A program made the translations under genes and the position numbers. The notes under the pieces are model-generated. The model did not search any database, was not told where the DNA came from, and worked only from the letters and a program-made list of their open reading frames with translations. From Owenia fusiformis (Eukaryota > Annelida > Polychaeta > Sabellida > Oweniidae), in the NCBI GenBank assembly GCA_903813345.2, contig CAIIXF020000001.1, positions 37,295,366 to 37,359,365 of the forward strand: a stretch of DNA of 64,000 bases, in the 5' to 3' direction. This document shows positions 39,101-49,100 of this stretch, one piece after another; positions within the stretch are counted from its first letter, which is position 1; the number at the start of each line of letters is the position of its first letter.

Positions 39101-39167
39101 CATTACAAAAAGTGATGTAAAATTCACAAATTATATGTACGAAAACTAATCCAATATATATTTCCAT
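23837..39167 (-). CDS. Gene A: secreted ChtBD2/knottin/CCP/vWA protein, 10 exons, 605 aa
   Basis: Whole-gene model. The coding exons, in order of transcription, are 39083-39167, 35871-36089, 31288-31506, 30356-30461, 29903-30009, 29525-29716, 28746-28859, 28518-28607, 28034-28432 and 23837-24123. Lengths sum to 1,818 nt, an exact reading frame, and all introns are GT-AG. Domain order: signal peptide (1-22), chitin-binding-type-2-like module (about 29-101), two six-cysteine modules (102-174), CCP-1 (175-245), CCP-2 (246-309), two six-cysteine modules (310-377), vWA (378-605). The product should be secreted and disulfide-rich, with a metal-dependent ligand site. Automatic naming would probably say 'sushi, von Willebrand factor type A...' by domain content; I know no characterised protein with exactly this order. 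There is no serine protease domain after the vWA, unlike complement factor B. Confidence 0.85.
24255..26030. repeat. Nested palindromic elements in gene A last intron
   Basis: Two copies of MITE family 2 (24,451-25,129 and 25,307-25,816) are enclosed by longer inverted arms: 24,258-24,440 pairs with 25,825-26,025 (for example CTTTATTTCCAATACCTCCA against TGGAGATATTGGAAATAAAG). The intron grew to 3.9 kb, against 0.87 kb in gene B and 0.23 kb in gene C. Confidence 0.75.
27110..27478. repeat. MITE family 1, copy 3
   Basis: The ends are AAAGGCAGAATCAGAT and ATCTGATTCTGCCTTT, a perfect 16-bp TIR with T/A flanks. It lies in gene A intron 9 and matches copies 1 and 2 along its length. Confidence 0.8.
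28034..28432 (-). CDS. Gene A exon 9: vWA domain, first part
   Basis: A Rossmann-type A domain that binds ligand through a metal ion. It contains AIDIVFAVDTSCS, in which DTSCS (residues about 394-398) is the DxSxS MIDAS motif, then the threonine site in CTTHTFAALERM and the aspartate in VILLSDGVTKPS. All three MIDAS loops are intact. It ends in phase 1 at TCT G|GTAAGT. Confidence 0.95.
28518..28607 (-). CDS. Gene A exon 8: six-cysteine module
   Basis: It encodes CRERSQRCSSDGDCCRGLVC and then SNVTETCEP, pattern C-x6-C-x5-CC-x4-C-x6-C, in a 90-nt phase 1-1 exon directly before the vWA domain. Confidence 0.9.
28746..28859 (-). CDS. Gene A exon 7: six-cysteine module with Asn-Gly repeat
   Basis: A knottin-like module, C-x6-C ... 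CC-x8-C-x5-C; the last cysteine codon is split by the intron (T|GT). An in-frame hexanucleotide expansion encodes ENGNGNGNG between cysteines 2 and 3, absent in gene B, so this loop varies in length. Confidence 0.85.
29525..29716 (-). CDS. Gene A exon 6: CCP-2
   Basis: A complete sushi module in one 64-codon phase 1-1 exon: LQCIDIVAPENGG, CGDQVTVECDDDFEP, VLTC, SVSWDKVPQKC. It keeps the tryptophan and carries an extra cysteine (ACGD) that matches the extra cysteine of CCP-1 in number. Confidence 0.9.
29903..30009 (-). CDS. Gene A exon 5: CCP-1, second half
   Basis: It encodes CNDCYTLSRNPAGQIDKTVE to GPVPTCE, completing CCP-1. It has an extra cysteine (CNDC) and lacks the tryptophan normally found between cysteines 3 and 4 (NGELDGPVPTC). 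It leaves in phase 1 at a weaker donor GTTTGT, also used in gene B. Confidence 0.85.
30218..30241. repeat. Poly-G tract in gene A intron 4
   Basis: More than 20 consecutive G on the plus strand, 115 bp from exon 4. Other G runs lie at about 5,022, 56,007 and 56,226. Length is prone to sequencing error. Confidence 0.8.
30356..30461 (-). CDS. Gene A exon 4: CCP-1, first half
   Basis: It encodes DCEYPVAPQNGRIDSG to FKPGEIVSF, the N-terminal half of a sushi/CCP module. It enters in phase 1 and leaves in phase 2 (AG|GTACTG); splitting a CCP with a phase-2 intron is a known layout in animal CCP genes. Confidence 0.85.
31077..31205. repeat. Solo end of MITE family 2
   Basis: AAAGGATTGGTATCGATATGG followed by 'tttctcttaaaccagtcatc' and 'catcgtcaatttaatggtca'. 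It matches one end only of the elements at 24.5, 44.6 and 47.1 kb. Confidence 0.7.
31288..31506 (-). CDS. Gene A exon 3: Thr/Pro linker and two six-cysteine modules
   Basis: A 73-codon phase 1-1 exon. A short linker (TTEPTYTPSS) precedes two cystine-knot-like units: C-x7-C-x5-CC-x9-C-x4-C and C-x6-C-x5-CC-x6-C-x4-C. The vicinal CC at positions 3-4 is the signature of knottin/disulfide-rich extracellular modules. It differs from gene B exon 3 at only three residues, far fewer than neighbouring exons. Confidence 0.85.
33039..33440. repeat. Tandem duplication, 202-bp unit, nearly identical
   Basis: TCATATGGTATCCAAAAAAC starts each unit (33,039 and 33,241). The units differ at very few positions (GTGCTCG against GTGTTCG; ATTTAGC against ATATAGC). 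It is in gene A intron 2 and appears recent. Confidence 0.9.
34600..35860. other. Rest of gene A intron 2, no gene seen
   Basis: AT-rich intron sequence. The phrase AACCTGCACATCGCT and relatives occur near 34,050, 34,810 (inverted) and 58,930, marking a dispersed minor repeat. No exon of the family is missing here by comparison with gene B, whose intron 2 is only 145 bp. Confidence 0.5.
35871..36089 (-). CDS. Gene A exon 2: chitin-binding-type-2-like module
   Basis: A 73-codon phase 1-1 exon. It begins ECTDNRYGEFTPDDESNC, with cysteine spacing C-x14-C-x4-C-x10-C then a C-x5-C pair, and an aromatic cluster CHYYFC. This resembles the peritrophin-A/CBM14 chitin-binding fold (six cysteines, aromatic residues before the third cysteine), though the middle is longer and more basic (PKRYMKRFKNN) than usual. 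A carbohydrate-binding role is an inference. Confidence 0.75.
37455..37740 (-). pseudogene. LINE reverse transcriptase fragment in gene A intron 1
   Basis: The frame contains AGHDDFKPLSLRIVDCYFTI, then SGIFPDRLKIAKGIPLYKKD and FTNYRPISVLPPF, the fingers region of a non-LTR RT (normal element: P..WK.A.V.P..K......NYRPIS). The catalytic palm is missing. Confidence 0.85.
39083..39167 (-). CDS. Gene A exon 1: signal peptide
   Basis: It encodes MEIYIGLVFVHIICEFYITF followed by CNADFPNF, a hydrophobic leader with likely cleavage after CNA, and ends in phase 1 at G|GTAAGT. The start is chosen because this frame aligns with gene B exon 1 (both have YITF.NA) and joins exon 2 in frame to give the E before the first module cysteine. 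A signal-like frame starting MNFTSLF in another phase ends at the same donor in phase 0 and is a shadow. Confidence 0.8.
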
Positions 39168-39190
39168 TTCAGTTTATTTCCTGTACCTAA

Positions 39191-39212
39191 CGTATCCTTA
39201 TTGTGCTGATAT
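39191..39212 (-). promoter_or_regulatory. Conserved 5' flank of gene A
   Basis: A 22-bp stretch 24-45 nt upstream of the gene A ATG is identical to one upstream of gene B (53,602-53,623): ATATCAGCACAATAAGGATA on the minus strand plus two bases. Nearby GTACAGGAAA is shared as well. It is the best candidate for shared proximal promoter or 5' UTR sequence. No clear TATA box was found. Confidence 0.55.
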
Positions 39213-39839
39213 CTCGTATACTCGTATAGATATTTGACTGAAAGATTTATCAATAAGAAATGACATAACCAATTAACTACATATTACGTATGATGAATTA
39301 CAAATTGAATTGAGTTTTTGAGAGACACGAGTAATTATACAAGTTTCCCGGAAATTCGTAGGGATAAAGAAAAGCTGCCCGTCCTTTCGGTTGTTCGGGC
39401 TATACCCCAAACACAGTGTTGACGGATTTGTTTCAAAGAACCATGTGAGGTATGGCAAGTGATTTTGGACGGTTATCTTTCACCACGAATACTTTCAGGC
39501 CATATAGAATACAGTGGTTTTTATCAAAACAATATGTTTTCTTTCAAGTGAAGTCCGGAAGTATCAATCAAAATCTCTGAAAAACTATGTACCATCCTGG
39601 TATATATATGGTACATATTCCAGTAATATCTCGAATATTACTAGCAATTTTATCAATCAATATTGATAAACAATTAAATATTCCAACAAAAATTGTATAC
39701 GTTGTACTGCGATTTTCTGTCAGTTGTCGGAGGATTTGAACAAGAATCTAATTGCAACGAAATGAAATCATCTTACGGTTAAGATCATCGATTAAGATAA
39801 TAAATAAACAACACACTACTTAGAATCAATCAATTTTTC

Positions 39840-39845
39840 TTTATT
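39840..39845 (-). terminator. Gene B polyadenylation signal
   Basis: AATAAA about 38 nt after the gene B stop, inside a 3' UTR that aligns with gene A. Only 715 bp separate this stop from the gene A ATG. Confidence 0.7.
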
Positions 39846-39882
39846 TGACATGTTTTGATTCCAACAAAATAATTTGTCCTAT

Positions 39883-40154
39883 TTAATTTATTTTAACACT
39901 TCCAGGACCACAGACCTTATTTCCAATATTTATAATTGTTTCTCTGAGTTTGGTGAAGTCTGTGTTTAATATGTTGAGCAACAGGTTTGGATCCTCATCA
40001 GCTCCAGAAATAGCCATCCATTCATCTTGTCCAATTACCTTTTCTACACATTTAGGTTTATCCGGAGGACAACCCTGAGGTAGACCGACAACCACAATTT
40101 CTGCACCGGTGGCTCTTAGAGAATCCGCATTGTTAAATGTGTTACTCTCCTTGC
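39883..40154 (-). CDS. Gene B exon 10: vWA domain, end and stop
   Basis: It encodes NTFNNADSLRATGAEIVVVG, LPQGCPPDKPKC, QDEWMAISGADEDPNLLLNI and ends GPGSVKIN-stop (39,883-39,885). Confidence 0.92.
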
Positions 40155-43100
40155 CTGAAATGGCATTGCAAGTTTAGACAAATAGAGAAGGAATGTGTGT
40201 TTACAAACCAAGTACATTATATACAACATTCTCACCATTAAGTTTAACTCAACCTGTTAGGCTATGTATGAGTCAACCTTCGTTTTTTTGTACCATTCAT
40301 TATATTGTCTACGTAAAATGCAAACAAAGTATTCCACCTTTTCCTCATTGGAATTTCCCTTGAACCATTCGTCTGATATGTTTTCGTATTATTGATGGGA
40401 TGGCTTTTAGATTTACACTGGACGATATCGCCACACCTGATAAAGACGCTCATTGAATTCACCTTTCTAATGACGTCAAAGTGCTTGGCCGATGAATACG
40501 TCTTCTTATATTTTGGTCACGTGTATGGTATAGACCAATAAGAGAGTTGGAAATATGACAGTGATATACTTTTTGGGTATGTCGCATATATGGCAATGAA
40601 ATGTAGAATATAATATGCCAAATGCGCGTAAATGTTCTTCAATTAAGTCTTTACAGTACATAATACATGTCGGAAATAATAATTTAATAATTGTAAAATT
40701 GCTTTAAAACTCTTTAACGACTAGATCATTTTGAAATTTTCTCTCAGCCAGGAACATATTTGCAATAAAGAACATTTTTCTCTATCCGGGAATTAATCGG
40801 CAAGAATCCACTTAATAAGATAAATCTATCAAGTTGACATCTTATACTGATCATTTTGTTTACATAATTCTACACAAAAATTACAATTGTTAAGACAGCA
40901 TTACAGTGAATGTTAAAGTCTTATAATGATCAAGAAAACAATTTTGAAAGATTGTAAAGAAGACTTAGTACATTAATATTGATCAAATCGGGTATGTTGC
41001 GACATTGTGTAAAACGCATACTTACTACTAGGTTTAGTTACTCCATCTGACAACACAATGACCTTATTGATAGCGTCAGGACGATCTCCTTTCTCCGGAG
41101 TAAAATACTCGTTCTCCATTCTCTCCAAAGCTGCAAATGTATGGGTTCTACATCCAACTTCAGTAAGATTCATTGACTCCATACGCTTTATAACCTTATC
41201 AGGGTTGTCCACGTCTGATAGATATACAACATGTTGGGTTCCTTCATTAAAGGTTAGTGCACCCAGTTGTACGCCATCATCCTCAATGCTGGGACTTAAG
41301 AAGAAGGCTCGAGCTATTTCTGTCATGAAAGTTCGAATCCTATCTTTGTCAAGACTGGATATGGAGCAGGATGTATCCACGGCAAATACAATATCAATAG
41401 CATCCGAGCAATCAATAGTAATTGCTGAAAAGAAAACAAGACATATGACGTGAACGAGATCACACCATCGAAAAACCTTTGAAATGACCGCAAAAAAGAT
41501 GGGGACCAAAAAGTTAATCAGCTCTAGAATTTGATATCCTCTATCATGTGTCTAAATTTGGAGAAAATCCGATTAGCGGTTTTCCTGAAATCGGGCTTAA
41601 TCAGCTCTTGAACTTGATATCCTCTATCATCACTCTACTATACCTAACCCCTAGAAATGCATAGAGGTACTCCGTTTGTCTGATTGTATTGTTTCTTATA
41701 TTTTTGAAAGTACCTTATTAACATCTAAAAGTCATCCGATAAACCATTAATAAGGAACAAACAAAGATAATCATTACTAAAAAGCCAAATGGGTTGCTCA
41801 TGAACCCCAAATGCAAGGTATTGTAGAGTGATAATATGGGCGAGTGAAATATATATAATGAGTGGTTTTCCTGAAATCGCGATGACAAGATTTATAGAAA
41901 AACCTTCAAAATGGCCGACAGAAAACATGATTGCCGCCTAAAAGTTAATCGGGTTTAGAAATTGATATCCTCTATCATGTGTGCGAGTTTGTAGAAAATC
42001 TAATAAGTGGTTTTCCTGAGATAAATCGCGATGGCAAGAGCCCGATCACGATAACGATCACGACCACGAACACTATCACGCCGTCATCATGACATTTTTT
42101 ATCCCATCGATGGTGTGATAAAAAACAAGGTAACTCTAGAGTTGAGTACCAACAGTGAAAGACGTGAATTTTGATAGGATAAGATCGGCTTACGTGGTTC
42201 ACAAGTTCCTGTTTCGTCACTACAGCTCAAGCCTCTACAACAATCGCCATCTGACGAACATTTCTGACTTCGTTCTCTACAACCTATGAAATAAAGTGTT
42301 TTTTTCTGAACTATTTTTCTAAATACTGGATTGCTTTAATTAAGAATGAAGCGAGTCGTTAAGCAGGTCACAATAACATAAAAATGAAATATTACTGGTA
42401 TATTGTGTACTAACATGTTTTTGAAAATCCACATGCCATTACTTCATTAACCCTTTTGCAGCAACCAAGATCATCTCCACATTGTTGATTGACTTCTTGG
42501 CATGGAGTTTCTGAAATTAGATCACATTTAATCAAAAGTTATTTGTCCTTATTTACCTTGACTACACGTTCCCGGGAATCGTATTTTCATTTTCTAATAA
42601 CAGAGTGTTCCTGCTGTATTACACACGAGTTCCGAATGAATATTTTTTTAAATGTTCACTTTTTCCATTTGTTTGGCACACAACGAATGCGTTTACTTTG
42701 AATATTACTCAGGGTAAAGTAAAATGAAATGATTTAGTGGAATTCTTCAAAAAGTACTGGACAGTCTCCTGAACATTATATAAAAAATGGTCAGTTTTTA
42801 AGAAGTGCCAGATATGGCCAAATTACGAGCATATTACTACTATAGTAATCAGATTTCAGCATCTAAACAAGGCGAATTATAAAAACAAATATCTAGTTGT
42901 CCAATGGTGTCTGAGGTCTAATAATGTACAATTGTAAAAATGCGTTCAAAGTTACATTGAAGTAGAGATTTTCATTGAAATAAGATAAGCTGTGAAACAG
43001 GGAAGGGGATGCACACTATAGTCTTGTTTCAAAACTGCCCCCTATCTTCTTCACCAACACAAAATAACACAGGTGACCATTGGAAGTGGGAATAGTTTAA

Positions 43101-46100
43101 CTCAATCAAGATTCAATGTTGTTATTATAATGCTTTCTCCAAGTAAATCTGTGCATATGGAGGAATACATGTACGTTATTGCCTATTATACATACCTCAT
43201 ATGTATTCTCGTTGCTCATTGGCTTATTCATGGTCACATGATATCAAATAGATGAACTTATTCCATGAAAAGTTCTAAATCCCTGCTTACGGGGAAGATA
43301 AAATGTACTGATCACCAGTTAGGTCATGTAACCAGTCATTAGTACATTTTACCTTCCCTGCTAGCTGGGATTATAGGAGTTGAATGGCAAAATGCCTTTA
43401 AATGCTAATTAGAACCTGTCGGTAATTAAATTAAAAGGCTTATCATTTTGTTTTTGCTTACATAATGGGTATATGGTAAAACAAATAGTGACAACCTCTT
43501 ATTCTACGCTTTGTAAAATACTTTAAAACTGATTAAATACTTTTCATAGATAACTCTTTTTTTCGCTGTGATCTTTATTTCTAACATCCATGTTTACAAT
43601 ATGCTATTTTGTTACTGTTGCCCAATTTATTTACAATATATAAATAAAACATGAATTAGCAGTGTAAAAGAACGATCGATGTCAGAGTATCGTAAGAGTT
43701 TTATACTGCAATATTTTTTTGTAGCAATTCCCATTTTGGAAAAGGTCGACGGCGTACCTCTTCATTTTTTCATTCACTTCCTTTTCTCGCCCTTGAAGTC
43801 CTATACTACGGTGTAACTTGGGATGATCTTGGGATGGTGTATTATTACATATTTAGTAAACATCCGGTAAATCTTAACATGTTCTATAATTGATTTAATT
43901 TCCGGGTCAAGTTGTACTCTATTTAGTCTAATTGGTACATCATATTTCCATGGCCTCGACAATAAATTAATGAATTTTGAGGACTTTGGAAAAAAGCCAC
44001 TTGCATAATTACCTTCTGGTTCACATGTTTGTGGATCTTTGTCCCATCTAACCGAGGTTCCTATTTGTTCACATGTTAAAACAAGTGCTTCAGTTGGCTT
44101 AAATCCGTCATCACATTCAACAGTCACTTGATCACCGCAATTGTTATTGCCCCTTCGTGGTGATCTTCCTCCATTTTCTGGTGCTACTACATCAGTACAT
44201 TGTAGTCCTGTATCAGAAAGAGATATATTAAATACTTTGTACTAGCTACTAGTCTAAAACTAATACAGTATTAATTGATGGGTGTTTTTCTGGATTATCT
44301 TCAGGGTTGTTGATAAGTGTTATTGTATGGTTCTACAAGAAAAATACAAACTTTCGCATGTTGGGACTGGATCATCAACTTCACCATTGGGCAGACACTC
44401 TACAGTTTTATCAGTTATACCAGCAGCATTTTTCGATAGTGTGTAGCAGTCGTTACAGCTAGAAAAGTGAGATATATCAATTAATTTCTAATGGAGTATT
44501 TCTGGTACCATTTCGTTTACAGTCGACTGCAGTTTAATTTTGGAAAATAATAGAGCAGATTTGCTGTTAATTTGTTCTGTAGAATGATATCCCTTTAGAT
44601 TAAGGTTAGGTATCGATATGGTGAACTGAATTCAACAATGGTTTTCTCTTAAACCAATTATTGAAAACTGTGACTGTGACATGTTGACTGACTGACAACA
44701 ATTTAATGTGGAAATAATTTATGTATATTTTATATAAGTGTTCTTGTTTTTCGTTTTTTAGTGTAATTGCTTTTTGCTCCTTTCTACCAATTCTTCAAAA
44801 TAAAATAAAATGTCTTTCTGAACCTTGTTGGAACAAAATAGCATATACAAAATTTTCTAAGACCTCTCAATATTATATTTATACAAAGGAAATTTTGGTT
44901 GATTTCACAAAAATTGTTCAAAAAATTAAAACAACTCCCCCCGAAATAGATAAAAATTAAGATAAACCTTTTTATTTCATTAACAAGATATCAAACTTTC
45001 CTTTGTACAATTACACTATTGAGAGACCTAAACACGTTGTGTTTATGTCATTTTGTTCCAATGAGGTTCGGATAGCTGTTTCATTTCATTCCGAACATAT
45101 GATACCAAGAACAAGAAGTATCTGATGTGTTTTCTCCTAAATATTAGTGAAAAGTATATACATTTTTTCAAATTATATTATTATCATTCAAAATATGACC
45201 ATTCAATTAACAATGTGTAAAATTTTCAGAATTTTTTGATTATGGTTTAAGAGAAACGTGTGTTCAAAAAGTTCACCATATCGATACCAATCCTTTTGAC
45301 TTTTTTAATGGAGATTGTTTCTACTCGCATTTTGTATATTGTGCCAAGAATGCCCAATCATGTCTTGCTGATTATGATACTAAATGATGCTAAGCCTAAT
45401 AAAATATTGCCAAACATAAGTGGGGGTAGCTACGTTCACACCAACGCCGCTTTGGTGCCGCTTTGCTCGCCGGTTTAAAGCGTGGCATTCGCCGTTGGTG
45501 TGAACGTAGCTTTAACAGTTTAATTTTTTAGAGCTCTTGCCGAATATCCCGCTTTCCTCCGAGCTTTTCTACGACCTATTACAACCCCGACGCTTTAATC
45601 AAGCTTTGCTCCGCTTTGGTGCCGCTTTGTGAACGTAGCTTTAAAGAAGAAAATACAATATGATAACCTTACCTGAATGATACAGTCTCGCCAGGTTTGA
45701 ATCGTCCTTGTTGATTCGGAGCACTTCCGGAGTCGATTCTACCATTCTCCGGAGCAACGGGGTACTCACAATCAAGAGCTGAAAACACGTTCAGAATTCA
45801 AAGTATATCATGATAAGACTGCATCGTTATTATAATTGCATGTCTCAATCCTCTTTAACTGCGAAACATGTGAAAACGTCTCAATTTTCTTATACTCTGA
45901 TGGCTTTGTATAAAAAACCTCCTACCTCATACCCACCTACCCACCTACGTGGAACATGATACAGTCATTGAAGGGTTCAATTTTAAAGACTATTATTAAA
46001 TCTAAAAATAGCTCAAATTATTAACATTTCTACAATTCCGGCTTTATTTTATGACTGCATAGATGACAGATCCATAAATTAAGGCATATGGATGCATTTT

Positions 46101-49100
46101 AATGTGTAATGACCTGAGGGCGCTTCAGGGGAATAAATAACCAACGACCGACCGCGAGCATAGGTCTAACAAGCCAGATAAAGAAATTGAAATAAACTGT
46201 GCTAAATTCGATGCCCCGAGTGGGAATCGAACCCAGCTAGAATGTAGTAGCAACTTGCTATCAAGGGTCGTTACAAATGCATCTATAATTCATCATAACC
46301 TAAGATTTAATAAACTAAGATCTTTAAAATTGAACCCTTCAAAGACCGTATCATGTCCCACGTACGTGGGTAGGTGGGTATGATGTAGGAGGTTTTTATA
46401 CAAAGCCTACTCTGATAACTTAAAAGAAGAGCATCTTTCTTTATTCCAGGTGTATCGCATACTTACCAATACAACGACCTTCAGTACACTTAAGATTTCC
46501 ACCTCTACAACAATCCTCATCTTCAACACATGGCCCACGCTCAGGCACACAGCATATACTTTCTTTGCATAGTAAACTGGTACCCTGTAAACCATCGCAG
46601 CATTCCCCCTCTGATCTACAACCTCGTTGCTGGACTTCTTTACATTCTATAGAGCTAGGGGTATATGTTGGTTCTGTTGTCACCTCTGTAAAATAAATGT
46701 TGTGTTAAAATTTAAATATGTAAAGTACTCATTTGAGAAAGCATAAAAAGTTACGTCGTTTGGAAGGTATGTGAATCCCATACTCGATGATGCTTTACAG
46801 TATTTGTGTTTTAATAGATAACGTCAATACTTTTCAACTCAGCAGCAGATTCTTTGCAATTTTTATCATAAGTCCTGCATAAGTTGACCCTCGTAGATTG
46901 GCTCTTGAATTTCCTCATGTAGCGCTTGGGAACAGACCCCCCGCTTTCACATCTCCTGTGTGACCAATTACGACGAGCCGTACAGAAAAAGTAATGACAA
47001 TTACTATCTTTGTCAGCGGTCACTTGTCCATATCTATCATTGGTACACTCTGGAGAGAAAAAAGAATAAAACAATTCCTCTGATTAATTTGGTGTGTTAC
47101 TGTTTAATTCTCCCACATTATCACGTAGTCCACATGGGGATGTTTTTCTCTTAAACCAATTACTGAAGACATTCTGTAAAAAACGCGACCCTTTATGTAA
47201 TGTTGACTGATCGACAACAATTTAATGGCGGCTGCGAAATTAATTTACATATTTTATATAATTGTTTTTGTTAACATTTTGGGGGTTTTAGTGCAATTGT
47301 TTTTTGTTCCATATTACCAATTCTTCAGAATTAAATAAAATATCTTCCCGAAACTTGTTGCAACAAAATTGCAAATACATTTTCCTAGTTCTCTCAATAT
47401 TATATAGTTATACAAAGGAAAGTTTGGTTGATTTAAGAAAAATTATTCAAAAATTTAAAACAAAAATCCCCCGGATAGATAAAAATTAAGATAAACATTT
47501 TATTTCATCAAGAAGATAGTTTTTTTAAATCAACCAAACTTTCCTTTGTACAATTACAATATTAGAAGACCTATATACTTTGTGCTTCTGTCATTTTGTT
47601 CCAATGAGGTTCGGATAGATGTTTCATTTCATTCCGAATGTATGATACCAAGACCAAAATAAGTGGCTGATGTGTTTTCTAAAACGATATAGAGAAAGGT
47701 ATATATATTTATTTCAAATTATATTGTTACCATTCAGAATATGACTATCTATCAAATTGACGATTTGTGAAATTTTCAGAATTGTTTGATGGCTGGTTTA
47801 AGAGAAACATGTGTTCAAAAGTTCACCATATCGATACCATCCTTTTGTAATATACAGGGTGTCCAATAAATAAGGTGAAAGATATTGTAACTTTCTCAAT
47901 ATTGCACCAATCTTGATGAAATTTTCAGAGTTTGTAGCTCAAACATTTTTACCTTTATTCTGTGAATTTAAAGCGTCTTCTATTTGATTGGCCAGAGTAG
48001 TGACCAATACACGGGTTACCATAGCAACCATAATTTTTTACCAAGCAGAACAAAGTAATTTATTTTTCTGTTTTTTAATGAGTAGATATTTTTCCTATAT
48101 TTTGTGAAAGTTTCAAGGAAAAACAATAAAAAAGAGAATGATTTTGCATGAACTTATTGAACGACCTGGTAGCTGCATCTCCCTCCTATCACTGTTTCGT
48201 TATATTACCTTTGCCAACATTTTGTATCACAATTAAAATCAGCAACGATAAACATTTTGTATGATTGCGTCATTTATACGTATTCATTGCAAAACGATTT
48301 TTTTCACGCTGGTACTGTATCAGATGCTGGTACACTTTTGCCGGAAGGTTGCAAGAAGTAACTTTTGGCAATGCAGTATGTTAGAGTAACCTAGTAGGAG
48401 TAAGAAAATATAAGGTGATGGACTTTAAAGTGGTAAAAACAATTTTCACGGCCGAATTGGACTTCAATTCCTGCGATTTCAGGGGGTACTTTAAGACTAT
48501 TTCATAACATAAAGGGTATAGTTGCTATCGTGTTCTGCTTTCTACAGCACACATTACTAGTCCAGAGATGAATAATATCATAAAGTTATAGGCTGATATC
48601 TGTATTAGTCTCAGAAATATTGTATTTTACAGGAAAAAAATATGCAATTTTAGTCATTTTCAAGTCTCACCTATTTTATATTTGTAGCTTCCAGTAAAAA
48701 TTGTTTTCTTAAAACTAGTTCAAGCTTTTTTTGATATTGTAATACAACTATAATAATGATAATGTACTATTTATGATTTTTAATGTGACTTTATAGTACC
48801 ATACCCCTGGAAAGTGGTCGATGTTATCATTTTGCAGCATACTGTTAAAAACTTGTTTCCATAGAAAGGGAATCAATGCATTTAAAACATCTTCAATTGT
48901 TACTTGACAATGTAATTCATTTATTACTAGAATATAGGACTCTACATTTTCTATATATACGTTTTCAATTTAGTATACAATGTCTTATAATGAAACCTAA
49001 TAGGCTGTTTCAATTTACCAACTTTTTTCTCGGATCACCCTAACCTTTTGACAAAATGATCTTCTATATGACCAATAGCCACAAAAATAGCAGAATTGAT

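Noticed and set aside
38786-39127. Signal-peptide-like frame MNFTSLFVMLTFLTLV
   Set aside because: It overlaps gene A exon 1 in another phase. The frame starting at 39,167 aligns with gene B exon 1 and has the phase needed to join exon 2.
41058-41453. 131-codon plus-strand frame opposite the vWA exon
   Set aside because: Antisense shadow of gene B exon 9; similar shadows lie opposite the vWA and sushi exons of A and C.
31288-46685. Stand-alone secreted knottin peptides
   Set aside because: The six-cysteine units have phase 1-1 splice sites and continue in frame into CCP and vWA modules, so they are domains of larger proteins.
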